64,000 nucleotides of DNA from JAEWSN01 sp942493335 (GTDB lineage: Bacteria > Bacillota > Clostridia > DSM-8532): the NCBI GenBank assembly GCA_942493335.1, contig OW818693.1, forward strand, positions 3,534,001 to 3,598,000, read 5' to 3'. Below the pieces are notes generated by a model. It saw nothing but the letters and a program-made list of their open reading frames with translations, had not been told where the DNA came from and did not search any database. The position numbers were made by a program, and so were the translations under genes. Of the stretch, positions 16,967-24,164 are shown one piece after another (the stretch's first letter is position 1; each line of letters starts with the position of its first letter).

Positions 16967-17527
16967 ATGAAACTGAATATTGGCAAAAAGATATGTGAGT
17001 TGAGAAAGACACATGGATTGACGCAAGAACAATTGGCTTCGGAAATGGGCGTGTCTATTGCGGCTGTCTCCAAATGGGAAACGGGAAATTCCTTGCCTGA
17101 TGTTTTGATGCTGTGCTCGATCGCTGACTACTTTGTAGTATCGACAGATGAGCTGCTTGGAAGAACCAAAGGCAAGAAAACTGTAATAATAGCAGATGAT
17201 TCGGATTTTTTGCGGAAAACACTAAAAGGCTTACTGGAAGAGAACAATATTGATGTTGTTGCAGAAGCCACAAATGGTAAAGAGCTTATGAATATCTTGA
17301 AGACGAAAAGGACCGATATTGTCATCCTCGACATAAATATGCCTGTCATGGATGGCATCGAAGCCTTGAAACATATAAAAACAGAGCATCCAAACGTGAA
17401 AGTCATCATGTGTTCAGTAACAAATGATAATAGCATAATTGATGAAGCAATCGCTCTCGGCGCATGCGGATATATTGTTAAGCCATTTATGCCCGAAGCT
17501 ATCATTGGGTGCTTAAGCAGAACATGA
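16967..17527 (+). CDS. XRE-type HTH domain fused to a CheY-like receiver domain
   Basis: 186 residues. Residues 1-66 are a Cro/CI helix-turn-helix (LTQEQLASEMGVSIAAVSKW), and residues 69-184 a response-regulator receiver: acidic pair DDSDF, phospho-acceptor Asp in VILDINMPVMDG, switch Ser/Thr in CSVT, Lys in GYIVKPF. An N-terminal DNA-binding domain with a C-terminal receiver reverses the usual order. RBS CTGGAGGACATT is strong. It is the only cassette gene on the plus strand, so it needs its own promoter and cannot be read from an array promoter. No partner kinase is in the cassette. Confidence 0.85.
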   Translation: MKLNIGKKICELRKTHGLTQEQLASEMGVSIAAVSKWETGNSLPDVLMLCSIADYFVVSTDELLGRTKGKKTVIIADDSDFLRKTLKGLLEENNIDVVAEATNGKELMNILKTKRTDIVILDINMPVMDGIEALKHIKTEHPNVKVIMCSVTNDNSIIDEAIALGACGYIVKPFMPEAIIGCLSRT

Positions 17528-17601
17528 CCGATTGTCCGAGTACCACTACCTGTCGCTTTTTGTTATTCCAACGCATCGATCAATCCTGCAAAGAGCATAG
17601 C

Positions 17602-17709
17602 GGCTAACGTGTATGCCTCTGCGACGTGCTGAAACCGGGACCTCAACGCCCTTCTTCAACGGCGCGCGACGCGCACCGGTTTTAGCATGTTGCAGAGGCA
17701 ATGTTATAT
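17602..17709 (-). repeat. attC 13 (HAD cassette)
   Basis: Cores GGCTAAC (17602-17608) and GTTATAT (17703-17709). The best-matched arms of the array: GCCTCTGCGACGTGCTGAAA against TTTAGCATGTTGCAGAGGC, then CCGGG / CACCGG. Inner GC hairpin present. Confidence 0.85.
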
Positions 17710-17789
17710 GCTGCCCCATGACCCGCGAAGCCAGAGCCACACGGATGTGGCGCCTAACCTTCACGCTGTATTATGATTATTAGCAAATG

Positions 17790-18536
17790 CTAAGTGTCGT
17801 TAATGCAACTCTCTAAAGCGACTATAAGATCATGCCAATCGTTAATATGTAAATAATTGCAACTTGGGGGAACATTTTTATTCTGTTCGCGCCAGGGGTT
17901 ATCCATTACTTCATCGTCGTACCATACAGGAAATATGCCAACTGCTGCGGAGCCCTCAACATCTGCCTTTATGTTATCGCCACAGAACCATACGTCATCA
18001 GCATCAAGTTTAGCTTTTTTCAATGCAAGTTCAAATAGCATTGGTGATGGCTTTCGGAACATATACTCACTTGATGTGATAATAAATTCGAATTGATTGC
18101 GTGGCAACATCCTATTAATGCGTTCTGTCAAAGCTGCTCCTGACCAGCCAATATTACTTATAACTCCGCTTCGAATACCGTTAAAATTGATAAAATCAAG
18201 CATTATATCAACATTCGGCATGAGTGCACCGCCTGAAACATTGTCCCATAGTATCTTTTCCGCCTCTAAAAATGAAATAGAAAGTTCAATTTCAAGGTAT
18301 TCATATAAAAATCTTTGAAACTGCCGTTCATGGAGTTCCATACCTATTTCACGTACAATTCCGATTTGTTCGAATAACTTCTGTCCAAAATCGTAGATTT
18401 GCTTTGGCGTTAATTCATTCTTATTTTTTCTTATATGTTCAAACAGCGCTTCTTCACCACGTAAAAAATCAACATTAGGCTCACAGAGTAAGGTGTTTCC
18501 ATAGTCAAACATAATCATTTTTGGTTTCTTGTGCAT
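17790..18536 (-). CDS. HAD-superfamily hydrolase
   Basis: 248 residues. Motif I is MFDYGNTLL (catalytic Asp in FDYGNT), motif II is VISNIGWSG (Ser/Asn), motif III Lys lies near FRKPSPMLFELAL, and motif IV is VWFCGDNIKADVEGSAAVG. The helical cap fits the C1 group (phosphoglycolate phosphatase-like). Substrate unknown. Cassette gene; RBS AAGGAGACG. The cassette has extra inverted sequence at both ends (see findings). Confidence 0.85.
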   Translation of the reverse strand: MHKKPKMIMFDYGNTLLCEPNVDFLRGEEALFEHIRKNKNELTPKQIYDFGQKLFEQIGIVREIGMELHERQFQRFLYEYLEIELSISFLEAEKILWDNVSGGALMPNVDIMLDFINFNGIRSGVISNIGWSGAALTERINRMLPRNQFEFIITSSEYMFRKPSPMLFELALKKAKLDADDVWFCGDNIKADVEGSAAVGIFPVWYDDEVMDNPWREQNKNVPPSCNYLHINDWHDLIVALESCINDT

Positions 18537-18643
18537 TTTCGTCTCCTTTTTTGAACATATATATGCGATGGTTAACCACCATAATCACTCCAAAGCCTTT
18601 CCCAGCCACACGATGTGGCGGAGATAGCTCTTCATGGGGTGGC

Positions 18644-18744
18644 ATATAACGCATATGTATTTATGACGGCCAAAAACCGCTGTTTTGAGCCCAATTCTGA
18701 ATAAACTTGTACGGTTTTTGGCTGTTATAAATATGAAGTTATCT
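18644..18744 (-). repeat. attC 14, AT-rich subtype (pyroglutamyl-peptidase-like cassette)
   Basis: Cores ATATAAC (18644-18650) and GTTATCT (18738-18744). Stem CATATGTATTTATGACGGCC and GGCTGTTATAAATATG, then AAAAACCG and CGGTTTTT. It lacks the GCGCGCGACGCGC core, like attC 6. Confidence 0.8.
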
Positions 18745-18896
18745 GCTGTTTAGCTTTTCTTCAACGCCCTGCCCGAACAATCAGACTTACAGAGCTTTGC
18801 CCTAACAAACGCGCTTCAGCGCATAAACGATAAAATGACAAGGATTATGCCTAGTCGTCATCCCATTATACAAACCTACTCAATTGCTATTTTTAA

Positions 18897-19490
18897 CTAT
18901 TTGCACAAGTGATCAATATATTTATAAAAAACATTACTTAAAGCAGAAATCGTTATTTTTTTATTTTTACCACCTAATTCCATCACCTGAGGCAAATGTA
19001 TAAAACACGTTTTTGATCTAATTCCTAATTTTTCAGATAAATAAAAACTGTAATAGAATGCATGATTGCACAAATAACATCCAGCATTGTTTGAAATCCT
19101 TCCGGTCAAACCATTTCTCTTTATCAAATTAAGCAGTTCCTCTATTTGAAATTGAGACATATATGCTGTTTTTCCGTCTTCTACTATCAAACAATTTTTT
19201 CTTATACTTCCATTGCTGTCCTTTTTTCCTGAATCATCAAAGTTCAATGCAAACCTTTCAATGTTTATGCAATTTCGTTCCAATGCAACACCAAATAAAA
19301 ATATGTAATCCGGTTTAATTTCACCAATAGCTTTTTCAAGTTGTTGCTCTAATTTTGAATATACTGAGCTTAATAATAGATAATTTATGTCCTGTTGTTC
19401 TTCCATTGAAGCTTGCAATTCATTCAATAATATTCTCGATGGATTTCTTTCACCATCAAAACATCCTATTAATACCTTTTTTCCAACCAT
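18897..19490 (-). CDS. Pyroglutamyl-peptidase I-like protein (peptidase C15 fold)
   Basis: 197 residues. Family landmarks in order: GCFDGERNPSRILLNEL (N-terminal FxxxxxNPS), FGVALERNCINIERFALNFDD (matches the GxAxxR...IExxAxN segment with catalytic Glu), SNNAGCYLCNHAFYYS (catalytic Cys in the NAGxYxCN motif), and CFIHLPQV (catalytic His). The full triad looks intact, so removal of N-terminal pyroglutamate is plausible, though the sequence is divergent. ATG at 19490 with AAGG upstream; a GTG at 19502 is less likely. Cassette gene. Confidence 0.7.
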   Translation of the reverse strand: MVGKKVLIGCFDGERNPSRILLNELQASMEEQQDINYLLLSSVYSKLEQQLEKAIGEIKPDYIFLFGVALERNCINIERFALNFDDSGKKDSNGSIRKNCLIVEDGKTAYMSQFQIEELLNLIKRNGLTGRISNNAGCYLCNHAFYYSFYLSEKLGIRSKTCFIHLPQVMELGGKNKKITISALSNVFYKYIDHLCK

Positions 19491-19654
19491 TAGTAAAATC
19501 ACCTTTATCCTATCACATATTTACACTTGTCAACACCTTGGTTCTATTCCTTCGCGCGATGCACAGATTTTCATCGCATTTAATCTAACAAATCATTCAT
19601 GTATTTCCTAAATGTGTTTTTCACATCTGTGGAACTGCTTCAAAGCTAAATGGC

Positions 19655-19762
19655 AGATAACGTCCCAGCCTCTGCGAAGGGCCAAAACTGGGACCTCAGC
19701 GCTCATCTTCAGCGGCGCGCGACGCGCACCGGTTTTGGCATTTTGAAGAGGCGATGTTATAC
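19655..19762 (-). repeat. attC 15 (two-gene membrane cassette)
   Basis: Cores AGATAAC (19655-19661) and GTTATAC (19756-19762). Arms GCCTCTGCGAAGGGCC and GGCATTTTGAAGAGGC, with an unusual CGTCCCA next to the left core. Inner GC hairpin present. Confidence 0.8.
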
Positions 19763-19778
19763 GCAGTACAGGATACTA

Positions 19779-20219
19779 CTATTTGTTATCGGTACTATTT
19801 ATTTGTTCTGTTTTGTTACCGTCAATCCAAGTTTTTATTTGATCTTGTTCAACTGCATAGAAGCCAATCACTAATAGAACAAAGATAAATGACGCTAAAA
19901 CGCTAGCAGCAACCGATTTCCAGAAGTCAATAGCACTCTGTCTACGTACTGCCTTCTTAACTTCATCATTAGTAATTTCATTGATTTCTTCTTTTGCTAG
20001 CTTGTAGTAATTCGATAATCTACCTTCGTTTAAGCACGAACTCTCGAATCCTGATATTACGTCGCTATTTGGTGATTCTCTATGCTTCTCTTTGTGGCTT
20101 GATATAAGACTGCTCATCTCTTCTGTATACTTCGAATATAACAACTTATAAAAAATGGGACTGTAATTATTGTCTTTGCAGTATTTATGTATTATTTCAA
20201 ACGCAGAGAAGTCAATCAT
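19779..20219 (-). CDS. Small protein with C-terminal membrane anchor (second gene of a two-gene cassette)
   Basis: 146 residues, mostly helical and charged, with one C-terminal TM segment (VAASVLASFIFVLLVIGFYAV) and a short tail. Its ATG overlaps the stop of the preceding gene by four bases (ATGA), so translation is coupled. Both proteins probably form one membrane complex. No recognised family. Confidence 0.6.
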   Translation of the reverse strand: MIDFSAFEIIHKYCKDNNYSPIFYKLLYSKYTEEMSSLISSHKEKHRESPNSDVISGFESSCLNEGRLSNYYKLAKEEINEITNDEVKKAVRRQSAIDFWKSVAASVLASFIFVLLVIGFYAVEQDQIKTWIDGNKTEQINSTDNK

Positions 20220-20671
20220 TTTGCATCACCTCGCTTCTGTCTTATTTCATGATTCTGCATTAGTTTAGCAAGCTGATAATATGCAACTGAGCTATCTATA
20301 CCATAATGTGCATCCAAATAGCGAAATTCTTTAACATATACGTCAAAGAATGCGCCAAAGCAATCATAGACTATAGCCTCATCAAGAACACCATGATTAA
20401 CGCCTATCGCAGTAACCTCAAAGAAGTTAATAACTTCTCTCAGTTCCTTGCTATAATCATCCGGCTCATTACTTGCGTTAATTTTTGCGACGACTTCGGC
20501 AACATTGACTTTAGTATTTGAGCAATACTCAAATGTATTCCGCTTAATCTGGTTTAGTGTGTTCTTTTTACGTTCCCTTATGTATTGCATGTAAAAGAAC
20601 AAGGCCAAATAAAGAACAACGAATGGAAGAATTAAGTCCTTGGTATAGATAAGTAGTTCATTTAGATACAT
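20216..20671 (-). CDS. Small protein with N-terminal membrane anchor (first gene of a two-gene cassette)
   Basis: 151 residues with an N-terminal TM helix (LILPFVVLYLALFFYMQYI), then a cytoplasmic helical domain resembling the DUF4760-like membrane-anchored group; that family call is tentative. Excellent RBS (TAGGAGG). It is translationally coupled to the next gene, which is anchored at the opposite end. Confidence 0.6.
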   Translation of the reverse strand: MYLNELLIYTKDLILPFVVLYLALFFYMQYIRERKKNTLNQIKRNTFEYCSNTKVNVAEVVAKINASNEPDDYSKELREVINFFEVTAIGVNHGVLDEAIVYDCFGAFFDVYVKEFRYLDAHYGIDSSVAYYQLAKLMQNHEIRQKRGDAK

Positions 20672-20711
20672 TTTTTCCTCCTACAAGATATGCTAGGTCA
20701 ATTTGTATTGC

Positions 20712-20815
20712 GTATAACGGTCAGCATTCGCGAAGCCCCTGAACCGTTCTTCGGAGGCTTTCTTCAGAGCGCGCGACGCGCACGGTGAAGGGGTTTTGAG
20801 AATGCGTTGTTTGGC
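20712..20815 (-). repeat. attC 16 (GNAT cassette), partly coding
   Basis: Cores GTATAAC (20712-20718) and GTTTGGC (20809-20815). Arms GCATTCGCGAAGCCCCTGAA and GGGGTTTTGAGAATGC. The acetyltransferase frame runs through its right half to a stop at 20764. Confidence 0.82.
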
Positions 20816-21309
20816 GAAGTATGGTCGCCCATGCTTAATAAATCAACACTCATTACTCTTTTCAAGGGAGAATACCCCATTTTCTCGTACAGTCTTATTG
20901 CGTTAATATTAAACTCATATACATTCAGTTCAATTTTTGTTATTTCATTTGATAGAAACCAGTCATGTAAATTAGTTAATAGTGCTCTGCCGATACCTTT
21001 ATTCCTATATTCAACAGCAACAGCCATTGAATCGATCCAGCCATATTTTCTATTCACAAATGAAGGATGTGCATACGATTCCTTAATCATCCCTACAGCT
21101 ATGCCGATGACTTGACTGCTTTGCTTAGCAACAAAAGCAATATTATTCGCATTAAGAATAATGTCTTCAATTTCTTTTATTTCGCGATTTGACCCGTTGG
21201 TAAATATATGAGGCAGTGCTGCATTGTGAAAATCGCCTACCTCATCAAATAGTCTACATATCGACTGAGCATCAAGAATGGTTGCATGTTCGAAATTCAC
21301 ATCGTCCAT
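20764..21309 (-). CDS. GNAT-family N-acetyltransferase with an attC-encoded C-terminal tail
   Basis: 181 residues. Acetyl-CoA loop EYRNKGIGRALLTNL after SMAV; C-terminal NINAIRLYEKMGYSPLKR. The catalytic domain ends near MSVDLLSMGD; the final 17 or so residues (SPNNAFSKPLHRARRAL) are translated from the attC site, as no stop occurs before 20764. Substrate unknown. ATG at 21309 with AAGGAG upstream. Confidence 0.82.
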   Translation of the reverse strand: MDDVNFEHATILDAQSICRLFDEVGDFHNAALPHIFTNGSNREIKEIEDIILNANNIAFVAKQSSQVIGIAVGMIKESYAHPSFVNRKYGWIDSMAVAVEYRNKGIGRALLTNLHDWFLSNEITKIELNVYEFNINAIRLYEKMGYSPLKRVMSVDLLSMGDHTSPNNAFSKPLHRARRAL

Positions 21310-21338
21310 AAAACTCCTTTTGCAAAAATTAATATTTC

Positions 21339-21443
21339 GCCAAACGTCTTAGTGTCCCCGATGTTGCCGAACCGTTCTACGGAGGCCTGCTTCAGAGCGC
21401 GCGACGCGCACGGTGAGGGAATATTGGGGACACGATGTTACCT
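21339..21443 (-). repeat. attC 17 (RimJ/RimL-type cassette)
   Basis: Cores GCCAAAC (21339-21345) and GTTACCT (21437-21443). Arms GTGTCCCCGATGTT and AATATTGGGGACAC, shared with attC 1. Inner element AGCGCGCGACGCGCACGG present. Confidence 0.82.
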
Positions 21444-21455
21444 GCTGGGCGGAGA

Positions 21456-22007
21456 CTACAATAGACAAAATGGGGTGGGGGAGACATACGAGAACATTTT
21501 CACATCATAGTATCGTTCTTCTTTTCGAGAGTAATTTCTCAACACTCCTTCGAAAGCCATTCCCGCTTTCTCCATGACTCTTGCTGATGCTATGTTTTCG
21601 ATTCTACATGTAGCTTCAATTCTGATTAACCCTAACTCTATTATCCCATACTGGAGTATTTTGGCGAGTGCATTTGTAGCATACCCCTTATTTGAATATG
21701 ATGTTGAGATGTTAAAGCCAATGCCTGCTTTTCTTGAATCTGCACTGACATAAAACAACCCGATATTCCCAATTACACAACTGTTTTCAACTTCTTCAAC
21801 GATCCACGCAACTCCTTTTTTCTCATAGAATGAAGACCTAAGTTTTCTTACAAGCATCTGTGTATCATTGATAGAAGAATGTACTGTTGAGCTTGTAAAT
21901 TTCATCATCTCGGCATCACTGAGATAAGAAAATAGAGAGTCGGCATCAGATTCAGCTATTTCTCGCAGTAATAATTTGTCAGAGATAATCGTTGGGAACA
22001 TATTCAC
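21456..22007 (-). CDS. GNAT-family N-acetyltransferase, RimJ/RimL type
   Basis: 183 residues. Begins with the family's LLLREIAESDADSLFSYLSD; the acetyl-CoA region is FNISTSYSNKGYATNALAKIL, and motif B is ENIASARVMEKAGMAFEGVLR. This group acetylates protein N-termini or small molecules. Cassette gene with RBS AAAGAGGTG and the stop 13 bases from attC 17. Confidence 0.87.
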   Translation of the reverse strand: MNMFPTIISDKLLLREIAESDADSLFSYLSDAEMMKFTSSTVHSSINDTQMLVRKLRSSFYEKKGVAWIVEEVENSCVIGNIGLFYVSADSRKAGIGFNISTSYSNKGYATNALAKILQYGIIELGLIRIEATCRIENIASARVMEKAGMAFEGVLRNYSRKEERYYDVKMFSYVSPTPFCLL

Positions 22008-22061
22008 CTCTTTAGTAAATGGATTATCTGTTCAAGATGCAACTCTGTTTCATAGCCTGGC

Positions 22062-22169
22062 AGGTAACGTTCGCGTGTTCCTGACGTTTCCGAACCGTGA
22101 CCCCAGCGCCCTTCCCGCAGAGCGCGCGACCGCGCACGGTGAGGGAATGTTAGGAACATAATGTTATCT
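22062..22169 (-). repeat. attC 18 (membrane-protein cassette)
   Basis: Cores AGGTAAC (22062-22068) and GTTATCT (22163-22169). Arms GTGTTCCTGACGTTTCC and GGGAATGTTAGGAACAT. The inner element has one extra C (GCGCGCGACCGCGCAC). Confidence 0.82.
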
Positions 22170-22197
22170 GACGTCTGTTAACCATCAATAAAATACA

Positions 22198-22917
22198 TTA
22201 ATATATAACAATTTCACAAAACTTTCTTATAGCTATATCAATTGGCTTTAGAGATAGTTTCATATTAGTAGTCCTCAGCAAGTATTCATGCTTTTCAATA
22301 TCATATACAATTGGTACAACAGCATCTGACATATAATGAGGAAGCTCCTGAAACACATCTTGGTTAATTATCATATTTTTTATTGTCATCATCTCATCAT
22401 CAGATATGTTGTATTTAAAGAAAACTAAGTAAATAAGGTTATTCTTATTTAGTCTTTTCTGACTTTCTATAATCAAATTAATATTTTTCAAAAAATCTTC
22501 AATATACTGCATCAGATTAACATTGTCCACTGTAAAAAGGTAATAGTTAATATAGTCCTTAGAAAATGAAAACTTTTTCTTATGTAAATAATTATCTCCT
22601 TGTTTATAACCTTTTCTTATAAACTTTTCTCTCAAAGAGTACATGCTCTCTTCAATTTTTATAGTTGAGAAGAACTTGTTTTCCAAACCCAATCGTTCTG
22701 CTCTCTCTTCCATTTCTGATGATATCATTTTAGGAGCTTTCAGAACTAAATAAACCAATGAGAGAATCAAAAAAACAAGCCCAAGTAACACCATAATATT
22801 GGCAAAAGTATTTCCCAATTTGTCTTGGACAACAGCAGCTACAATGAAGCAAGAAACTCCAATAGAGAAAAGAACCATTGAAATTGAATAAGATATCACT
22901 CTTTGTTTTTTGTTCAT
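22198..22917 (-). CDS. Membrane protein, unknown function (cassette gene)
   Basis: 239 residues. Two N-terminal TM segments (VISYSISMVLFSIGVSCFIVAA and NIMVLLGLVFLILSLVYLVL) and a soluble, Lys/Asn-rich C-terminal domain of about 170 residues. The start at 22917 (MNKKQ) has GAGGTG upstream; a longer start four codons earlier lacks one. No family recognised. Confidence 0.6.
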   Translation of the reverse strand: MNKKQRVISYSISMVLFSIGVSCFIVAAVVQDKLGNTFANIMVLLGLVFLILSLVYLVLKAPKMISSEMEERAERLGLENKFFSTIKIEESMYSLREKFIRKGYKQGDNYLHKKKFSFSKDYINYYLFTVDNVNLMQYIEDFLKNINLIIESQKRLNKNNLIYLVFFKYNISDDEMMTIKNMIINQDVFQELPHYMSDAVVPIVYDIEKHEYLLRTTNMKLSLKPIDIAIRKFCEIVIY

Positions 22918-22966
22918 TGAACACCTCAAAAAAATTATTTTTCAAACTTACCGATATCAGGATGTC

Positions 22967-23074
22967 AGATAACGTGAATGTGTATGCGACGGCTCGAAAC
23001 CGGGACCACAACGCCCATCTTCGGAGGCGCGCGACGCGCACCGGTTTTGGGCTGTTGAATACACGTAGTTATCT
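22967..23074 (-). repeat. attC 19 (isocitrate dehydrogenase cassette, copy 2)
   Basis: Cores AGATAAC (22967-22973) and GTTATCT (23068-23074). Apart from the neighbour-derived left core it is identical to attC 10. Confidence 0.83.
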
Positions 23075-24163
23075 GAATTCACGTAAATTGAAAGGCCGTG
23101 AAGCATCAATATTGAACCAATGAAATAATATAGTCAGTAAACTCCGTCGTTGTTGCATTTCCACCAATATCAGAGGTACGAACTTTGCCTTCCGCCAGAA
23201 CAAATGACAATGCGTTTTCTACTTTATTAGCAGCAGATATTTCTCCAATATGTTTTAGCAATTGTATCCCTGAAAGCATAACCGCAGTCGGGTTTGCCTT
23301 GTTCTGTCCCGCAATATTTGGTGCACTTCCATGAACAGCTTCGAAAACTGCGTAATCATTTCCAATATTCGCTCCAGCAGCAAAACCAAGGCCACCAACT
23401 AAGCCGGCACATAAATCCGATATTATGTCCCCATATAAGTTGGGCAAAACAATTACCTCGTACTCTTCGGGTACTTGAACCAGCCTCATACACATTGCAT
23501 CAACAATCATTTCTTCAAATTGGATGTCTGTATATTCTTTGGAAATATTCCTTGCAATACCAAGAAACATTCCGTCTGTGCACTTCATAATATTAGCCTT
23601 ATGAACAGCGGTAACCTTTTTTCGGCCTTCCTTTCTCGCATACTCAAATGAATATCTGATGATGCGTTCACATCCTTTTCTAGTGAATATTTTTATACTC
23701 TCAGCGGCATCTTCGCCAACCATATGCTCTATACCGACATATAAATCTTCAGTATTCTCTCTGACAATTACCAAGTCGATATTACTATATCTTGACGGAA
23801 CACCTTGATGCGTTTTTATCGGCCTTAGATTTACATACAAATCGAGTTCTTTTCTGAGAGTTACATTTACACTTCTAAACCCTTCCCCTACAGGGGTAGT
23901 GATTGGCCCTTTCAGAGCAACTAAATTCTTCTTGATTGAACATAAAACACTATCTGGCAGTGGATTACCATGTTCCTTGAAGACTGTCGATCCTGCATTT
24001 TGGATATCCCAATCAATCACGACTCCAGTAGCATTTATTAGTTTTTTTGTTGCAAATATTACTTCTGGCCCGATACCATCTCCAGGTATTAAAGTCACTT
24101 TATGCATTATCTCATCCTCTCTCTTAGACCACGATGGATTTATTCTTGCGTGATTTCAGATAA
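22973..24163 (-). repeat. Duplicated cassette, copy 2 (1,191 bp)
   Basis: Exact copy of 14698-15888, at a constant offset of 8,275 bases. It occupies the rightmost, first-position slot of the array, where newly captured cassettes enter in an integron whose genes read leftward. Confidence 0.9.
23106..24107 (-). CDS. NAD-type isocitrate/isopropylmalate-family dehydrogenase (cassette copy 2)
   Basis: 333 residues, identical in sequence to the gene at 14831-15832, including its RBS and leader. The same catalytic Lys (AVHKANIMK) and Asp cluster (NLYGDIISDL) are present. No sequence drift is visible between the copies, so the duplication is recent or maintained by gene conversion. As the first cassette of the array, this copy would be the best transcribed from any promoter to its right. 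Confidence 0.88.
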   Translation of the reverse strand: MHKVTLIPGDGIGPEVIFATKKLINATGVVIDWDIQNAGSTVFKEHGNPLPDSVLCSIKKNLVALKGPITTPVGEGFRSVNVTLRKELDLYVNLRPIKTHQGVPSRYSNIDLVIVRENTEDLYVGIEHMVGEDAAESIKIFTRKGCERIIRYSFEYARKEGRKKVTAVHKANIMKCTDGMFLGIARNISKEYTDIQFEEMIVDAMCMRLVQVPEEYEVIVLPNLYGDIISDLCAGLVGGLGFAAGANIGNDYAVFEAVHGSAPNIAGQNKANPTAVMLSGIQLLKHIGEISAANKVENALSFVLAEGKVRTSDIGGNATTTEFTDYIISLVQY

Positions 24164-24164
24164 C

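Larger units (their letters stand above)
6148..24163 (-). mobile_element. Integron-type gene-cassette array without integrase (CALIN-like)
   Basis: Nineteen attC-like sites of about 100-125 bp recur at about 0.5-1.2 kb spacing, each bounded by an AAC-ending core on the left and a GTT-starting core on the right (plus-strand view). Nearly every interval holds one short minus-strand gene directly upstream of its attC, the normal cassette layout. In 17 of 19 intervals the two cassette ends are exact reverse complements over the 7-bp core, as required for excisable circles. No tyrosine integrase or clear attI is present. The expected integrase side (right, above 24.2 kb) is occupied by a glycoside hydrolase gene. 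Confidence 0.85.

Noticed and set aside
7203..23074. The recurrent about 100-bp repeats as a CRISPR array
   Set aside because: The units vary, are spaced by 0.5-1.2 kb of coding DNA, have long imperfect hairpin arms, and there are no cas genes or short unique spacers.
7203..23074. The repeats as rho-independent terminators or REP-type elements
   Set aside because: They lack T-runs, have conserved GTT/AAC ends, and the cassette-end pairing and exact cassette duplication fit recombination sites far better.
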